Source of the DNA: Oreocharis arfaki
Lineage: Eukaryota; Chordata; Aves; Passeriformes; Paramythiidae
Reading direction: 5' to 3'
DNA: 64,000 bases
Assembly (NCBI GenBank): GCA_013398015.1
Contig: VZRR01013407.1
Coordinates: forward strand, 1 to 64,000
Part shown: positions 13,554 through 26,300 of the stretch, piece by piece
Position numbering within the stretch: position 1 is the first letter of the stretch
Layout: every line of letters starts with the position of its first letter
Made by a program: the position numbers and the translations under genes
Notes under the pieces: generated by a model
The model's input: only the letters and a program-made list of their open reading frames with translations
What the model was told of the DNA's origin: nothing
Databases searched by the model: none

Positions 13554-13613
13554 TCCATAATGCTATCAAATAGCCCAAAATGCTATCAAGCAGCCCATAA
13601 TGCTATCAAACAG
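13554..13613 (+). repeat. three tandem copies of a 20-base unit
   Basis: The unit CCCATAATGCTATCAAACAG occurs three times in direct succession (13554-13573, 13574-13593, 13594-13613) with one to three differences between copies. It is a small local minisatellite in intergenic DNA. Confidence 0.9.
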
Positions 13614-16039
13614 AGCCATTTTGCTGGGAACTGTGTCATAACAGGAGGCAAGGAAACATCATAGAAAGAATAAATAAAATTGGTCAAGTACTTAAGATTT
13701 TTTATAAACAATAATTCAAAGAATTAGGCAAACTGAGGACTTCAGAGGCCTGAGGGTGGGGGTGTCTTGTTTCAGTTAATGGTAATGCTGTGTGATGTCT
13801 GAGAGACACAAGTGCAGCACAGAATTGACTGCCTCCCTGCAGTGAGGCTCCACTGCTGGCAATGACAGTACCCAAAAGCACACATTGAACAGGAAAATAA
13901 GAAACTATGCACTTGAAACAAAGAGTCAAAAAGAATTCTGTTCTGTGTATATCTGAGTTCTTCCAGAGAGTGACAGTTCTTGAAGTGCTCCTCCACAAAA
14001 GCTCCCTGATGGAGGGCAGGTCGTGTATTCCCAGTGACCTTTCCCATGAATAGGAACCCCAGATTCCATCTGGATGTGTCGAGATACTAGGCTGAGGTTT
14101 TCCCTTTGTACAACAGCTTGATTTAATTTTCCTCATTTTATCGTGTCATTTCAGAGACAAATGTGTTCTCTTTTAGAAACAATTTCTGGTTTTCTTTGAG
14201 CTGCAACAAACACAATGAAATTTCTTACAAGGTCTCATTTCCTGTTGGATGTTGAATGTTTTATTCATTTCAGCTTGCAAAATTTTTTGCAAGAGAGACA
14301 AAGTGGAAAGAAGAGATGAACAGAAAACATGCAGGATGCAAACAAAAAGCCCTCACTTAAGGTCTGGACTGAACACTTTAATGCCTTTTTATGGGGTTGA
14401 TATGCCATGGTTCATGTGGGGAATAGCGTGACGAAGTCCTCGAGAAAACATCATTTAAGCACAGTCTGTCATTTAAAAGGAAAATTTTGCCTGGATCATA
14501 TTCAGCAAGAAAATATCCCCTATTCCCTTTTTCCCTTTCAGTCTAGGGCAGCAAGAGAAAAGATTTGTATTTAGTTTGGATTCTTTATAGCAAAAAAATA
14601 GCTTGGAGAAGTGTTTAGGTCAGTCCATATTACACTCAGGGTATGCAGTATAGGACTAGTTTAGAGAATAAGACACCTTATTTCCTGAAGCATTTCATGA
14701 AAATCCTGCAGAAACTGTCTTGTCTGTTTGCTGGGATGTTCTCATCTGGACTATTATCAGTGTACCTGCTGAGGTTTACTGTGAGTTACTTCTTTTCCCA
14801 CATATGTAAAATATGAGTTTTGCAACATTCAGAAAGACTATTTCATATCTGCTCCATTTTATTAGTCAGAATATATTCTTTATTATACCCATTCATAAAT
14901 ATTCATTTACTTATTAAAAAAAAACAACAATTAAACAAACAAAACACTAAAATGAACCCCTAAAAGACAGAGAAAAATAAGTTTTAAGTACTGCTTTTGA
15001 AAGAAATATATTTGATCATTCTTGTAGGTTAGTGTATACATATGGAATTTATAGCTATGTAGGGGAGGGTGTTGGCATATCTTCCTAGACAGAGAAAGAA
15101 AATGTTCAGATCCTGCCCTTTTAGGGTTAAAAATGTCAAGTAAGAGCAGGAGACTCTCTTTGCCGTAATAAACCATCCCCTCACATGATGCTTGCTTATT
15201 GTTACTACACCAACATGGCAAACAAATGCAGTTTTGAGGCAGGCTGGGTCCTCAGCTGGCCTGTAATACCATTCTGGCTTCTGTGAATACATTTTCTTCA
15301 TATAGGAACAAGAGTACAGAAACAGGCAGGGAAATGGTGTTGCCTCATCCCAACACAGATTCACTTCTTGTCCCAACATGAGGTAATAACAAATAATTAC
15401 TGAGAGGTGTCTGAACACAGCCTAAGAGAAACAATAGCACAAATTCCATGGAAAATGTATTCACTTGAAGTATAGAATAGGCCTTGTAAATATTAAAGCT
15501 GTAATTTATTTTTGTAAATTCAGTCCTGTACTCCTAGTTAATCTCAGGACATTTATTGAAACACATGGGACATTATCATGTTTTTAATTAAATATAAGAA
15601 TACCCCAGCATGGTGAGTTTCAAACCCTAATCCACTATATCCAAATATAAAGGAAAATCATTTCCTGACTAAAATGATTGTACACTTGCCTGGAATGCAT
15701 ATTCCACATTTACCATATTCAGAGAAGGGAAAACATCTGTTATACAAAAGGGTATAACACTCAGAGTAAATATTGGGAGCTGCAAGATGAAACAAGTATG
15801 AAGATGAATCATCAGGAATGTTTTGCTGAGCCTTTTGAAGTTGTATTCCCATTTATCTGGAGCACTCAAATGGCAAAAAGCACAATGACCATGTGACAGG
15901 TTCAGACTGGCAAGTTGCATTCAAAGTAAAAATGTTTGATCTTATATTTTGTAGCTCTCTGTGGTTACACTATTGGGCTTGTAGATTTCCAGACCTTTGA
16001 CTAAAATCTCTTTTTCCATGTTTTTGTCACTCATTCAAC
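13614..16039. other. intergenic, no gene seen
   Basis: No supportable gene. The longest frames (minus strand, 13702-14136 and 15029-15418) show no conserved motif and no usable splice framework. The flanking minus-strand frame 13196-13558 was likewise unrecognised. Confidence 0.55.
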
Positions 16040-17180
16040 TAATTTTAATATCTTAGCAAGGCTTTTGACATGGTTTTCCATTGTAGCCTTTAATCAAACC
16101 TGTGAAATACAGTTTCAATGCATGGGCTATAAGATGAGTGGAAAATTGGCTGGGCAGGGAATGGGTTGCAATCAACAGCATAGACCAGACTAAATTCCCA
16201 ACACTGTTCCTCAAGAGTCATGGGATCATAGAATTGTAGAATCATTTAGTTTGGAAAGGACACACAACCAGACACTGATCCAGCACATTGCCTGCTTCCT
16301 CAGCCCAGCTCTGGTGGCTGTGGAGCAGCAGTTTTGCTGGGGCCAGTGCTTCCAACATAATTTTTAATGACCTGAACAATGGAAGTGAATATACTCCCAG
16401 CAGGTTTGTAGAGAATATCAAAGTGGAAGAAAGGGGCCAGCATGCTGGAAAGTGGCAGAATTCCATTCAGAGGGATTCCAGTGGGCTAAAGGTATGGACT
16501 GATACTAAGCTTAACAAAGGCCAATGGAAAGTCCTTGTACTTGGGATGGAATAACCCCACTCAACTGCACATGCTACCAGCAAGTAAGGAGCTGTGCAAA
16601 ACATACCTCTGGTCCTGGGGGGCATGAAAATGACTCAACACTGCACCCTTCCAGTGGAAACCGTCGTGGTCTCTATTATCAAGGCCTGGCAAGCAGGGCC
16701 AATGAAATAATTATTCTCTTCTATCCAGCACCTGTGAGAATGCACCTGGAATTCTGTGTCCAGTACAATAAAGGATATTGCCATACTGGAGCAAGTTAAG
16801 CAAAAGGGTCACCAAGATGATTAAGGGGCTGGAGCACAAGATGAGTAGAGGTTCAGAGAACTAGCTTGTAAGCCTGAAAGAATGAAATCTAAAGGGAAGT
16901 CTACAGCTGCTTAAAGAGAGGGTGTAGGGAAGAGAGACAGACTCCTCTTGGAGGGGCAAGGGGTGTAACAACTGGTAATGGATACATATGGCAATAAAGG
17001 AAACTCTGACTAGTATGGAAAAAACATTCACAATGAGGGTAATCAAAATGATGTCCAGAGTGACTGAATCTCTTCATACTGCAGATATTCAGCTCTCAGC
17101 TGGATACACCCCTGTGAAACCTGCTCTAAGTCTGGCCCCACTTTGAGCAGGGAGTTGGACCAGATAACCTCCAGAGGACT
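16040..17180 (+). mobile_element. old, heavily diverged CR1 LINE copy
   Basis: Scattered but colinear CR1 ORF2 and 3' UTR traces run on the + strand. In order they are a remnant of the SKAFD reverse-transcriptase block ('AGCAAGGCTTTTGACATGG', about 16056-16074), a 'GGAAAATTGGCTGGGCAGGG' block near 16140, a 'CCAATGGAAAGTCCTTG' block near 16521, a 'GTGAGAATGCACCTGGAATT' block near 16734, and 'CACCAAGATGATTAAGGGGC' near 16810. Last comes a 3' block 'GAGTTGGACCAGATAACCTC' at 17152-17171, typical of CR1 near its end. Many indels break every frame. It is clearly older than the copy at the window start. Confidence 0.8.
16224..16265 (-). mobile_element. short inverted CR1 3' end nested in older CR1
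   Basis: The + strand text 'ATCATAGAATTGTAGAATCA' followed by 'TTTAGTTTGGAAAGGACACA' is the reverse complement of a CR1 3' end (GGTCTTTTCCAACCTAAATGATTCTATGAT type). It sits within the plus-strand CR1 remnant, implying a later insertion. Only about 40 bases are recognisable. Confidence 0.6.
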
Positions 17181-19794
17181 TTTCTCATCTATTTTGTTAA
17201 GAAAGACAGATTCCTCAATAGGCAATTTTTTTCCATCTATTCTAGAATGAAGTGACTTACCCTAAGTCCCTCTCTCTTCATTGCCTATGGTTATAGAAAA
17301 CTTGTAATTATATAACTGCTTTTATAACTGCTATCTTGTAGATGGCAAGTATTACATAAAATAAATTCAACCTTTACTATTTTCTATCCAGGAAATTTCT
17401 CATTAAAAAAAAAAAAATACCCTAGACAATTAGTGTGTTAGTTATTTAACACCCAGAACAATCATGAATTTAAACCAGAAATTCTGGAGAAAACAAACTA
17501 AACCTTACATGAGAAGAATGAGGATTAAAAAAATGAAGTAGAAATAATTCTATAAAAATATATTTTCTTGCATACAAAATTCCTTTTAGGCATTCAAATA
17601 CATAGGCCAATAAAAATCACAAAACTACACTCCTTAGTTTATATATTGGAAATTATAAATACATTACAGAACGACTCAATAATGATTTCTTTAAACACTT
17701 AAGCTTTTGAATAGATCTATTAGGAGATGGTTTTGGCTAAAAACCTCAAAGACTTGCCAGCTGAGATAGATCAAAGAAAATGGCGGTGATCAACTTGAGA
17801 ATAATAGATTTAAGTGTTCAGGTGATTTTTTTTTTAGCAACTACATAAGATACTTTAGGCAGACTGATACAATTTATTCATTAATGAGGTTGGATCCTGG
17901 CCCAAAGCTACAATTTTAGTTGTTAGACATCTAAGCCTCAGCTACTCATTGTAGATTCCTTTTATATTGATAAACAGATAGGTATTTCTAGACAATTACC
18001 CTAAGAGAGTGTCTAAGTGCCAATAAACCACATTCTGGAGTTGCCTATTTACCTTCATTGATTGCTAAAAAGCCCCAGATGACTAACTCAGAGTAAGTGC
18101 ATATTAATGTTTTGGGTCAGGAGTGTGTTTCCAAGGCAAATGTCAGATGGTGAGTGAGGGCACTGCTTTCAACTGCAACCAGAAGGTGCATTCCAGGATC
18201 ACAATTGAATACTTCTACTGAGACTAGAATCAATCAGGAATAACCACTACAGAACTTGGATAATGTAGAACTCCACTCCTCAGAATCAACTGTTTGGGTT
18301 CTACAGATTCATTCCTACTGTTTGCATCATTTTCTAATGTCCATTTCATAGTCCATGACCGAAATTTAGACCGACATGTTTAACAAAGATTAACCTCATT
18401 TCAGAAATCCAGCCACTAACAACTCATTCACGTTAAAGACTACTCATTTATGCCACCATGAGGTGACAGCTTATCCTCCACTTTTCAAAATGAGGTGTCA
18501 CTGAAGCTCTCAAGTGATTTTGTGAATTAGAATTTGTCATCATTTATTGACTTCTTTTCTTTACTCAAAAGAAGAATGATGACATAAAATCATATTTTGA
18601 TCTGTAAATATTAAAAGCTTCCCAGTGGCCTTCTGCTGACATTTGGAAGGTCCCAATGAATGTCATGTTAATCTGAGGTTTAAGAGACAGTTGCTTCCCT
18701 GAGGGCCCTTGGGGAAGGAGCCGTTTTTTTTTTTTTTCCTCTCAACAATTCATAGTTGTCCCGTGTCCTGCTTTACAATGAATTTGAAAAGTAACTCTCC
18801 TATGATAGACAATGAAGAAGTCTATGACCTTCTCTAGCTCCCCATGTACTTCAGTGAGATCTTGTCTTATAGGCATGATAATAATTCTAATGAACTATCT
18901 GACTGGTGATTAAGCTCTCTTCAGGGAGAACCAGTCAATCAAGTCTACCAGACTTGAAACGGTTTCAAAAGTCACAGATGCCTGCTATACAATTCAGATG
19001 AAAGTGAATGATAAGGAAAATGATTGAATAAAAAAAATTATCGACTGGAAATCTCACTGACAGATCACTGGGAACAGATGGGGGAATAACTCACTGGTAA
19101 TGGATTTAATAATTTAATTCCATATGATTTTGCTGTATGTTTAATTTAATTATTTCTTTTATTTTTTGTTGTTGTTTGTTACATTTTTTCAAGGTTTGTT
19201 CAGACTGTGATGTTCCTTTTACCTCCACTATATCAAATTTATACAATAAAACAAAATAACTCTACTTAATAAAGATATACCAAGTTTTGCCAGGCAACAT
19301 TATTGTTTAAATGTGGTATGACACAATTTAAAAATGTACTTTTTGCTCCTTTTAGTATCCATTGGCAAGTATTGGCAGCAATGGTACTAGACATTGCAAG
19401 AGTTTTTCTGTCAAATTACACAGGCCAGTGAGATGACTGCACAAAATTCTGTGCCTTACAGTGAAGTAAAACCTAAATGACTTAGATTTTCAACTCAGTT
19501 ATATACCAGGAATATGAAGAATAGCCATCAATTCCAACTTGCCAGATCCCCCAAGATCCATGAGTGACAAACACATCAGTCCTACACGAAAGATAGCATT
19601 TTGGAAGGCAGCCTTGAAACCAAGTTTGGGATGATCAGAGGTTATGAGTACTTTGTAAAGTCACTCCTTGAAACTATTCAAGATATATTCTCTGGGGCCT
19701 TGAATCCCTCACAGACAAAGTTAGGCAGCTGGCCTAAGGGTTACAAGGCTTTTTCCCAGGCTACAAAGCCCAGTGCTACCTACTGAACTTAGCC
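17181..19794. other. intergenic, no gene seen
   Basis: AT-rich sequence with homopolymer runs (A-run near 17404, T-run near 18725). No frame with motif support and no repeats that I recognise. Confidence 0.55.
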
Positions 19795-20062
19795 TATAGC
19801 AAGGAGATTGGCCACTAGTAGGAATTTTAGACATTAGAAGGAATTTCAGACATTAGAAGGAATTTCTTCACAGAAAAGGTGACTAGACATTGGAATGGGC
19901 TGCTCAGGGAGGTGGTGGAGTCACCATCAGTCATTGGAAGCATGTAAGGAAAGCCTGGACATGGCAGTCAGTGCCATGGTCTGGCTGACACGGTGGTGTT
20001 GGGTCATAGGTTGGACTCGATGACCTCAGAGGTCTTTTCCAGCCTAGTTGATTCTGTGAGAT
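19795..20062 (+). mobile_element. CR1 LINE 3' fragment
   Basis: This contains the standard CR1 3' segment: 'GGAATGGGCTGCTCAGGGAG' (about 19892-19911), 'AGTCAGTGCCATGGTCTGG' (about 19966-19984), 'TAGGTTGGACTCGATGACCT' (about 20008-20027), 'CAGAGGTCTTTTCCAGCCTA', then GATTCTGTGAG. It is a 5'-truncated copy. A 19-base unit within it is duplicated (19829-19866). Confidence 0.93.
19829..19866 (+). repeat. perfect 19-base tandem duplication inside CR1
   Basis: AGACATTAGAAGGAATTTC occurs twice back to back (19829-19847 and 19848-19866). A partial, diverged third copy lies just upstream (19814-19828). The duplication covers the CR1 block preceding 'TTCTTCACAGAAAAGG'. Confidence 0.9.
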
Positions 20063-23000
20063 GGTCAGGGGTAGACTAGAAGGAAAGGAAAGTAACTGTG
20101 TCAGACTTTCTCTCAATGTAGAGTCATGAAGTGTGGAGGAGCGTGAAATTCCCCAAGTCTCACTGTTACGTCATGATCAGAGATGTTCCACTCATTGCCA
20201 GGAAACCCATTAATGAAATTCTGTGAATTTTAAAAAAAAAAATCAACTCAGCCTGGAACTGGCAGGAATGCACTGTACAAACAATTGTCCATTTCATCAC
20301 ATGCAACTATAAAACAAAACAAAAACCGAGTTGGCCATTAAAAAGATTCTGCAAATTATTGCAAAGTGAGGCATCTAATTTGTGGGAAGGGTGGAGGGTA
20401 TCTTCCAGCTGCTGGTCAGAGTAAAGTGAAACCATTCAGTGCTACTCTAACCAAGAAAAGTGAAAGCTAGGAACTGAACATTCTGATTTTGCACAGTGAA
20501 AAATTAAGTCCATTAGGCAACTGGAACAATCTAAACCATAAGCAATAAGAGGTTTTGCTATATAAAATGCCTTAGCTACGTACATACGGGAATATTGTAT
20601 ATAACTATCCACGTCACACTGCTAACAGTGCTTTCAAAGACGGTAAAGATGACTAAATACTTATTACACAGACACAAGTTTTTCTACTCAGAAATAAGTG
20701 TTTAAAAAATGTCAACCTCTCAAGTTCATTTGCTGGTTTTCTTTCATCAACAACATATGAGTTAACTATTTTTAAGGTCTCATTTACCTTTACAGTTAAA
20801 AAAACCCCCAGTCACTATAAAAGTTTGGTTTAAAAATTTTCAACAACAGCCATTTTAACATCTTCTGGCAAATTACTTATTTTTTCTATATAGTATAGTA
20901 AATCAACATTGCAACTAACATTTTTATGTATGGATAAATATCCCTATTCATACACATTGCTTTAGAATATCTTGCAATTATATGTTCACCATTTAAAATA
21001 TCTTCCTGAGTTCTGACAACAGCAAGAATGAAAATAAACATACCACATTTTATCTTGCATTATGAGATGGGTAAATCTGTAACTTTATGCTGTGAAATAT
21101 TCTAGGATTTTGGGAAAACTGTATCTGTTGCTAACATGACAATCAAAAAGCTTTACAAATACCTAATAATTAAACGTTATTTCAAATACCTCTTCTAAAA
21201 ATCATGAACAAATTTGTGCTAAAAATATAAACTCATTGAAAGCATATTTGTTATATATTTCTATTCAGAAATACAAGTTGTGTACTTTCCAGTTTCTAGG
21301 TTGTATGAATATCCAGATATAGCTTCCTAAGACAAGATTTTATAAAATGCTGATGCAATGATGATGCATTTTCCTATAAGTACTCTGTTTAAAAAAAGAG
21401 AAAATAAGACTCAAGACTGTAATTGTTACTGCAAGTCAGGACAGAGCTTCTTATTACTGAGAAATCTAAAAGATTGAGTGGCTCGTACAGATCTTCCAAA
21501 TGTCCATTTCTGGGAACTGAAAATAAACTGGCTTCATTCTGTCCACATGGGTTACCGCCTCTTCCCAATAGTTTTGCACTGAAGTTAACTTTTCCTAAAG
21601 TAAACTACAAACTACTTTCTACATGTAGCATTTAAAAATTATCTTCTATAATTTTTCCATCTGAAAATTATTAAAACCATTAATGTTTATGAAAATTCTC
21701 ATTAATTTAATTCAGTCTTTTTATGCAATCAGTGGATGGAGGTAGTCCAAAACCCTGTATCAACAATTCCAAAATGACCCTGATCTGCTTAGCACAGTGT
21801 GAAAAATCCATTTTATTATACAAATGTACTTGCCTTGTGTACATCACTCCTCAATTTAAGCATACCTGCACAAGTGCCATAAGCCCAAAATATTTTATTA
21901 AAAATGAGGCTGGCATCACCTGGATTATGAGCTTGCCTTTTATTAAGCAACCTTGGGTCTCCTACATCAGGTTGCAGATTTATCTGCTGGGCTTTACATA
22001 AATATGGGCGACTTGCAATGAATTTTTAAAGAAAAGAGTAATCTGAAGCTTTCCTAAGAACCAAAATGAAGGTGGTTAGTCTCTGGAGACTTCCAATCAC
22101 ACTGGATAGAAGCATCTGTTTTTTACCACCCACTCAGCTACTTTATCAATCTACAGATACGAATGGAAAATTGAAGCTGAAGTCACTGTAGCAGAAAACA
22201 CCTCAGATGTTTCCACAGTCATCTGTTATATTTTTATAGATTTAAAAATCCTCATTTCTGGAGTAGCACTTCAGAACCAAGGACATTAAATTGTCCCTGG
22301 AAAAAAACCCTTTTCATTTTAGATTGTATTGTCCATTCTTCACTGTTTTTCCCCCTTCTTTTTTTAATCCTGAAGCTATTCCATGCAGTAATTAGTAATA
22401 AACAACCAGCTGCTGAAAGGCTGGAAGTCCCCTGTGTATTTCTAATTTCATTGACTTTTTAACTGTCAGAAGTTCTTAAATGACATTTTCTTGCAGGTGG
22501 TTGGTGGAATCTGGTGAATAATAAGAGTTTTTTCAAGTTATAGGTTAATGCATTCGAACCAGCTATTACAGTGCACATTACATAGGCAGTAATGTCTATG
22601 CTCTATAAAAAGGATTATTTTGGAACAATACCAAAAAGGATTGAATTAATATTAGATTCCTACATCATGCATTTATGTTGAAAACTTCAGTTCTGGAAGC
22701 CTTAGAGATGCCTGAATTTATCAGAGCTTCAGCTTATCAAATTCATTTATTCAAGCTATGTAATGTCCTTCTCCAGTATGCTACTGAGCCTGACCAGCAT
22801 CTATCTCATGTTTAAGCATGGCACAGATCCAGTGTCTGAAACTCTGAAGGGAGACAGTCTAGTATTTTGAGAAGATAAAATGATACAACTACACTTTGGT
22901 GGGAAGACAAGACGGATCAACTCTCGAGAGGTCAATGAACTTTGGTTTTAACATGTATCTGGGGAAGAACAGCAGTGCCTCTTCCCCTTTGTGTAATAAA

Positions 23001-23235
23001 TGAAACACAAATTGCACTCGAAGGCTGTGCAGCTCTCACACTGCCTGTACTGACTTAGCAAGCAGTCTGGGCAGGCCCAACATTTAACTAAAAAGTTAAG
23101 CTGGATGGCTTCTATGTTCATCCCTAGTTGGTACAGCCTTCCTTAAAACTCCAGGTTATACCTCAGCCTAAAGTGAGAGATGTCACCTACGTTTCTGGCT
23201 GTTTTCTTCGGAAAACATTGCCCTTGTATTCAATC
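20063..23235. other. intergenic, no gene seen
   Basis: AT-rich DNA. Frames of 70-92 codons (21423-21635, 21723-22001) have no recognisable motif and no supporting splice context. Confidence 0.55.
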
Positions 23236-23335
23236 ACAGACTTACAGAATGTTTGAGATTGGAAGGGAATCTTTGGAGATCACCTGGTCACTAAGCAGCA
23301 GACACTACCCATGGCAGGGAACAACGAACAAATTC
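23236..23335 (-). mobile_element. short inverted CR1 3' fragment
   Basis: The + strand reads 'ATCACAGACTTACAGAATG' then 'TTTGAGATTGGAAGGGAATC' and 'GGAGATCACCTGGTC', the complement of a CR1 3' end. It then continues into a diverged section. Ends are approximate. Confidence 0.75.
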
Positions 23336-26300
23336 CCTTTTTAGCTCAGTCTCTCAGTGTATGTGGTGTTCCAGATCTGTTTTATAGCAGCTGGCTTTTC
23401 CAAGTACAGTTTCTGGAACCTTTGTGCCTAGCTCAGGAGTCGAGACTTCACATTAGGAAATATGTAAAATGAAAAACATGATGAGGCTTAAGAAGCTTGT
23501 ACAGATTTGAAAATTGGTAGAGTTTTGCTATAACTAGGTTTCCTTATTGTTTTACCTCTATTTCCATTATTTTATTGGCCTTCCTAGTGATTCATTAATT
23601 CCTCCTCAAAACAGGAATTTCATCTGCCAATCACATAGCACAAGGTTTTCTGATGAGAATTTAGTGGGTTTCCACCATTTTTACACTCCTGTATGTCAGT
23701 ACAGGTTTTTGTGCATCTTTCCATAAATGTCAGTCATTTATGCTTTTAACAAAGAAGTACATTTTTAAAGATTGCATTGACCTTTAAATAAGTGAAAAAT
23801 CCTATGGAACTTGGTGGGAATTAAACAGTGAATTGATCAGGTTTTTAATTTTAAATTTTGAAAGATAAACTGTCACACTTTAGGGAACAGCTGGAGTATA
23901 GAGCTAATTAACAGATTTTCAAGAAACATTTTTGTATTATTTCTGACAGAATTGAATTAATTAGTAAAAAATTAAATGCTAGCAAGGCCTACATTCATGC
24001 ATGCAGAGACAGGGTAAGTTTAGAGAAAGTTTTAACAAAAGATAACCTTTAAAAGGTTAATGAAAAGTTAAAAGATGCGTGGCCATGATTTGGAAAATTG
24101 ATGATGTTTTATATTGTAATTATTAAAAGTATGATTTCCAGGGACTGGATGATCAGCACTTCCAGGAAGGCAGGCTTTTTGACAGTGCCTTGGTCTGGAT
24201 GCCAAAAAAATGACATCTATAATGCTTCATATTATAATATTGGTGAAAGAGATTATATAAACCACAAAGTTCTTCCAAACACAAGCTCAGGAATATCTAA
24301 CACATAGAGCTCAGTCGTTGCATGAAAAATTGTACACAGAAAGAAATGAATGAGAATTCTAAAACTGATGCATAAACCTCAGGAACAGAAAGCAGGGATT
24401 ATAAAATGCTATGGAAGGAAATGATACCAAAAGTGGTAAGGATTAACCATTTTCAAATGAGTTCAGGCCCCACCACAATGTTTAAACAATCTGATCATTT
24501 GTACAATTATTTTAATTAGGCAGTGTTGTGGTTGTGAGAACATCTGAAAATGAGGCAGCTCCTTTTTACTGAAATTTTCTGGCTTTCAAATCACAATTCA
24601 ATCTGGCTGAGTTAAAACTTTCTGCAGAATGTTTACTGTAGCTCACAAAAATGTGGAAAAAAATATGCAGGGACTTCTAAAACCACCAAATCCAGCTTCC
24701 AGCTCTGGCATACATTGGATTTCATTATACTTTTCATCAATTTATAAAGGTTGTATGTTAACGCCAAATATAATTTATCACTACTCCAATTAGAAAATTG
24801 TTCCAGAATCCAAGAGGTTGTAAACTTTCAGAATGACAATTAAATATTGGCATGTTTAAAATGGTCCCTCTATAGTAGTGTCTCTGAAAACAGCTGTGCT
24901 AAGTACCCTGGAAGGCCTGGCCCTAGTGAAATCCGGAAGCCATCAGTCTCTGCACAATTTCTTGAGATGCAGAAAAGTTCCTTCAACTTCTTACAAATAC
25001 AAAGGCACAAGATTTCTGGAGTGATGTGTCGTCATGACTGTCACCCTCTACAACCTACCCCTGCCACCCAGCGATGCCACATACTCAAAGCTTCAGTATT
25101 CAGACAATACCTTCCTTTCAAAGCAAATTAAACATTGGTATGCAATCCAAATTTAATCACATTTGTCTTTTCTTCTAAAATGTAGCATGCTGAAACAAGA
25201 CAATACTAAGAGTCAAATAAAATATTCCTAAAACCACATAATCATAATGTCAGGTTATTAAATCACAGTTGGTCTTCCACATTCAGCCTTTGGACTCTCT
25301 TATGTCTCACGTCCTAATAGTCACAAATGTTATAAAACTTCACTGAAGTTAAAAAGTGAGACAATTTTAGAGACTTTTTTTTTTTAAAGCAACCTGAATT
25401 TCATATCCATGAAGCTCAGGTACCTATAGCAGTGACAAAATACTAATATTCTGTCCCCTTCCTGGTAAATAGTTTTAGGATTTGTCATTCTAAGCTATGA
25501 TGAATTTGCAAGACGACTGCCTTGTGAAAACCAAAAATGAAAATGTAAACAGGGTTTAGATCATGCTGCAGTGTTCTCCACTAGGAATGGTAGGAATGAT
25601 TACAGGTACATATGATAGGAAAGATACGATTATGATAGGAAAGAGTCTGTCCATGCTCACATTTTTGAGTCTCCAGAGATTTTGCTGTTCCTGGCTCTGC
25701 TACTAACACAAGCTCTCACTTAGGCTTTTCTGTTTTTCTCTCTAACAATATTCAGGTTGCTTTCTGCAGACAGAAAGCCTTCTGTTAAATTTTCCCAATT
25801 TGATACAATCCTAAATTTTTCCATAGACACTCTTCTAGAGGTAAAGATTAAAGTAGTAAAGAAAAAGTGATTGCACGACGGTCACCAAAATAGAAAGTCT
25901 GAATGTCCAGATCTTTCTAGTTCCATTTTGGTGCCTTAAAGATGATTTATAACCTATATCTATATGAGGCCTAGAAAAGGTGAATCATTTCCTCACTATC
26001 CATCTTCTTGAACTAGTGAAAGCAATTTTTTTTTGAGAGCTATGATGCTATCATTTCAGTTACAGGTGTTAACTTTGAAATTCCAGGTGGTAAAGTTGAT
26101 GTTTAATTTCCAAGCTTGGGTTCCTTTTTCTGAAGAGCAGGAAATGACTTTCTTTCAGATGTCACTTTCACTTTCTGCAGTCATTTCACACAGCAAGGTG
26201 TGCCTTTTCAAAAAAGGCTAAAAAAAAAGAAGAGGTGGGGCAGAGCAGGAGCACTCCTCCCACACAAATTAATCCCAAACAGAATGGAATTTTCTAGCAC

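Noticed and set aside
13196..13558. 120-codon minus-strand frame
   Set aside because: No recognisable family, no splice sites or promoter; overlaps the edge of repeats. Left unannotated as a gene.
13702..14136. 144-codon minus-strand frame overlapping a second frame
   Set aside because: Overlapping frames on the same strand and no conserved motif; likely chance.
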